Assembly (NCBI GenBank): GCA_005406025.1
Contig: BGZK01000841.1
Span: 1-64,000, forward strand
Source of the DNA: Eumeta japonica
Lineage: Eukaryota; Arthropoda; Insecta; Lepidoptera; Psychidae
Length of the DNA stretch: 64,000 nucleotides
Reading direction: 5' to 3'
In this document: positions 63,816-64,000 of the stretch, in pieces
Layout of the letters: every line of letters starts with the position of its first letter
How positions within the stretch are numbered: position 1 is the first letter of the stretch
Program-made: the position numbers and the translations under genes
Notes under the pieces: model-generated
Databases searched by the model: none
What the model was told of the DNA's origin: nothing
The model's input: the letters and a program-made list of their open reading frames with translations, nothing else

Positions 63816-64000
63816 CTGAAATAATTATAGAGGTTATTCATGAAATACATCGCACATTTTCTATATCTCTACGAGCTTTCCAATTTTTGCTGAAACAACA
63901 ACGATGACGACTGTCAGATTCAATGTAAACTTACAACAAATAACTTAATTCGACTAGATAACTTTATAAAAGTGAATATATATACTTTTGGATTACAATT
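63816..64000. other. ABCA intron, continues past the window
   Basis: AT-rich, no further exon seen before the window ends. Confidence 0.5.

Noticed and set aside
63293..63850. Long ORFs overlapping the ABCA exons in other frames (63293-63850 minus, 63501-63824 plus)
   Set aside because: These are shadows caused by high GC content; they are rich in Arg/Gly/Pro and lack membrane helices, unlike the true frame.
1..64000. tRNA, rRNA or snRNA genes
   Set aside because: I found no cloverleaf-type A and B box pairs or conserved rRNA words by eye; a tRNAscan-SE or Rfam search would be decisive.

Overview
This is eukaryotic, AT-rich, repeat-laden DNA. It most resembles an insect genome, probably a moth or butterfly. 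That is an inference from R1- and RTE-type LINEs, mariner, pogo and hAT transposons, Helitron-like ends of the A|TC...CTAG|T type, short GT-AG introns, and several dispersed repeats of a kind common in Lepidoptera. I see no operons, no CRISPR array, and no tRNA or rRNA gene.

Only two host genes are well supported. (1) An intact, intron-free UMP-CMP kinase lies at 9751-10395 (+) with an AATAAA signal just downstream. (2) The 3' half of an ABC transporter of subfamily A runs on the minus strand from 63815 to 35690. I assembled ten exons with GT-AG borders and matching phases that join into one open frame of about 555 residues ending at a stop. They encode the last membrane segments and the whole second nucleotide-binding domain. 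The exon at 45454-45567 is too short for a simple ORF scan but is required by phase and by domain content. The exons are very GC-rich and the introns AT-rich. The 5' half of the gene lies beyond the window.

The rest is mostly transposon debris. 1-9 kb: a decayed hAT transposase with TTF finger, a 5'-truncated R1-clade LINE, a degenerate ~100-bp tandem array, a Helitron-like repeat and an RTE reverse transcriptase relic. 10-20 kb: an AT-rich stretch with inverted-repeat elements, a 454-bp pogo-like MITE, two RTE C-terminal relics and one copy of a dispersed repeat. 21-28.8 kb: a nested stack in which one LINE was hit by a BED-finger hAT (which later took a small hAT MITE) and by an unclassified inverted-repeat element (which later took a ZMYM-like hAT). 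29-35 kb: dispersed repeats and a 72-bp-period minisatellite. 35.7-64 kb: the ABCA gene, whose introns hold a Helitron-like MITE, a mariner relic, SINE-like repeats, a 390-bp foldback, a second copy of the nested LINE carrying a rearranged mariner, a 3.9-kb hAT with its own intron, a nearly full-length RTE LINE, and two more copies of the dispersed repeat.

No transposase or reverse transcriptase here is intact, so all of them look inactive. The notable material is structural: the dated nest of insertions, a mariner whose 5' half is inverted exactly at its terminus, several long foldbacks, and the complete splice-phase model of the ABCA gene.
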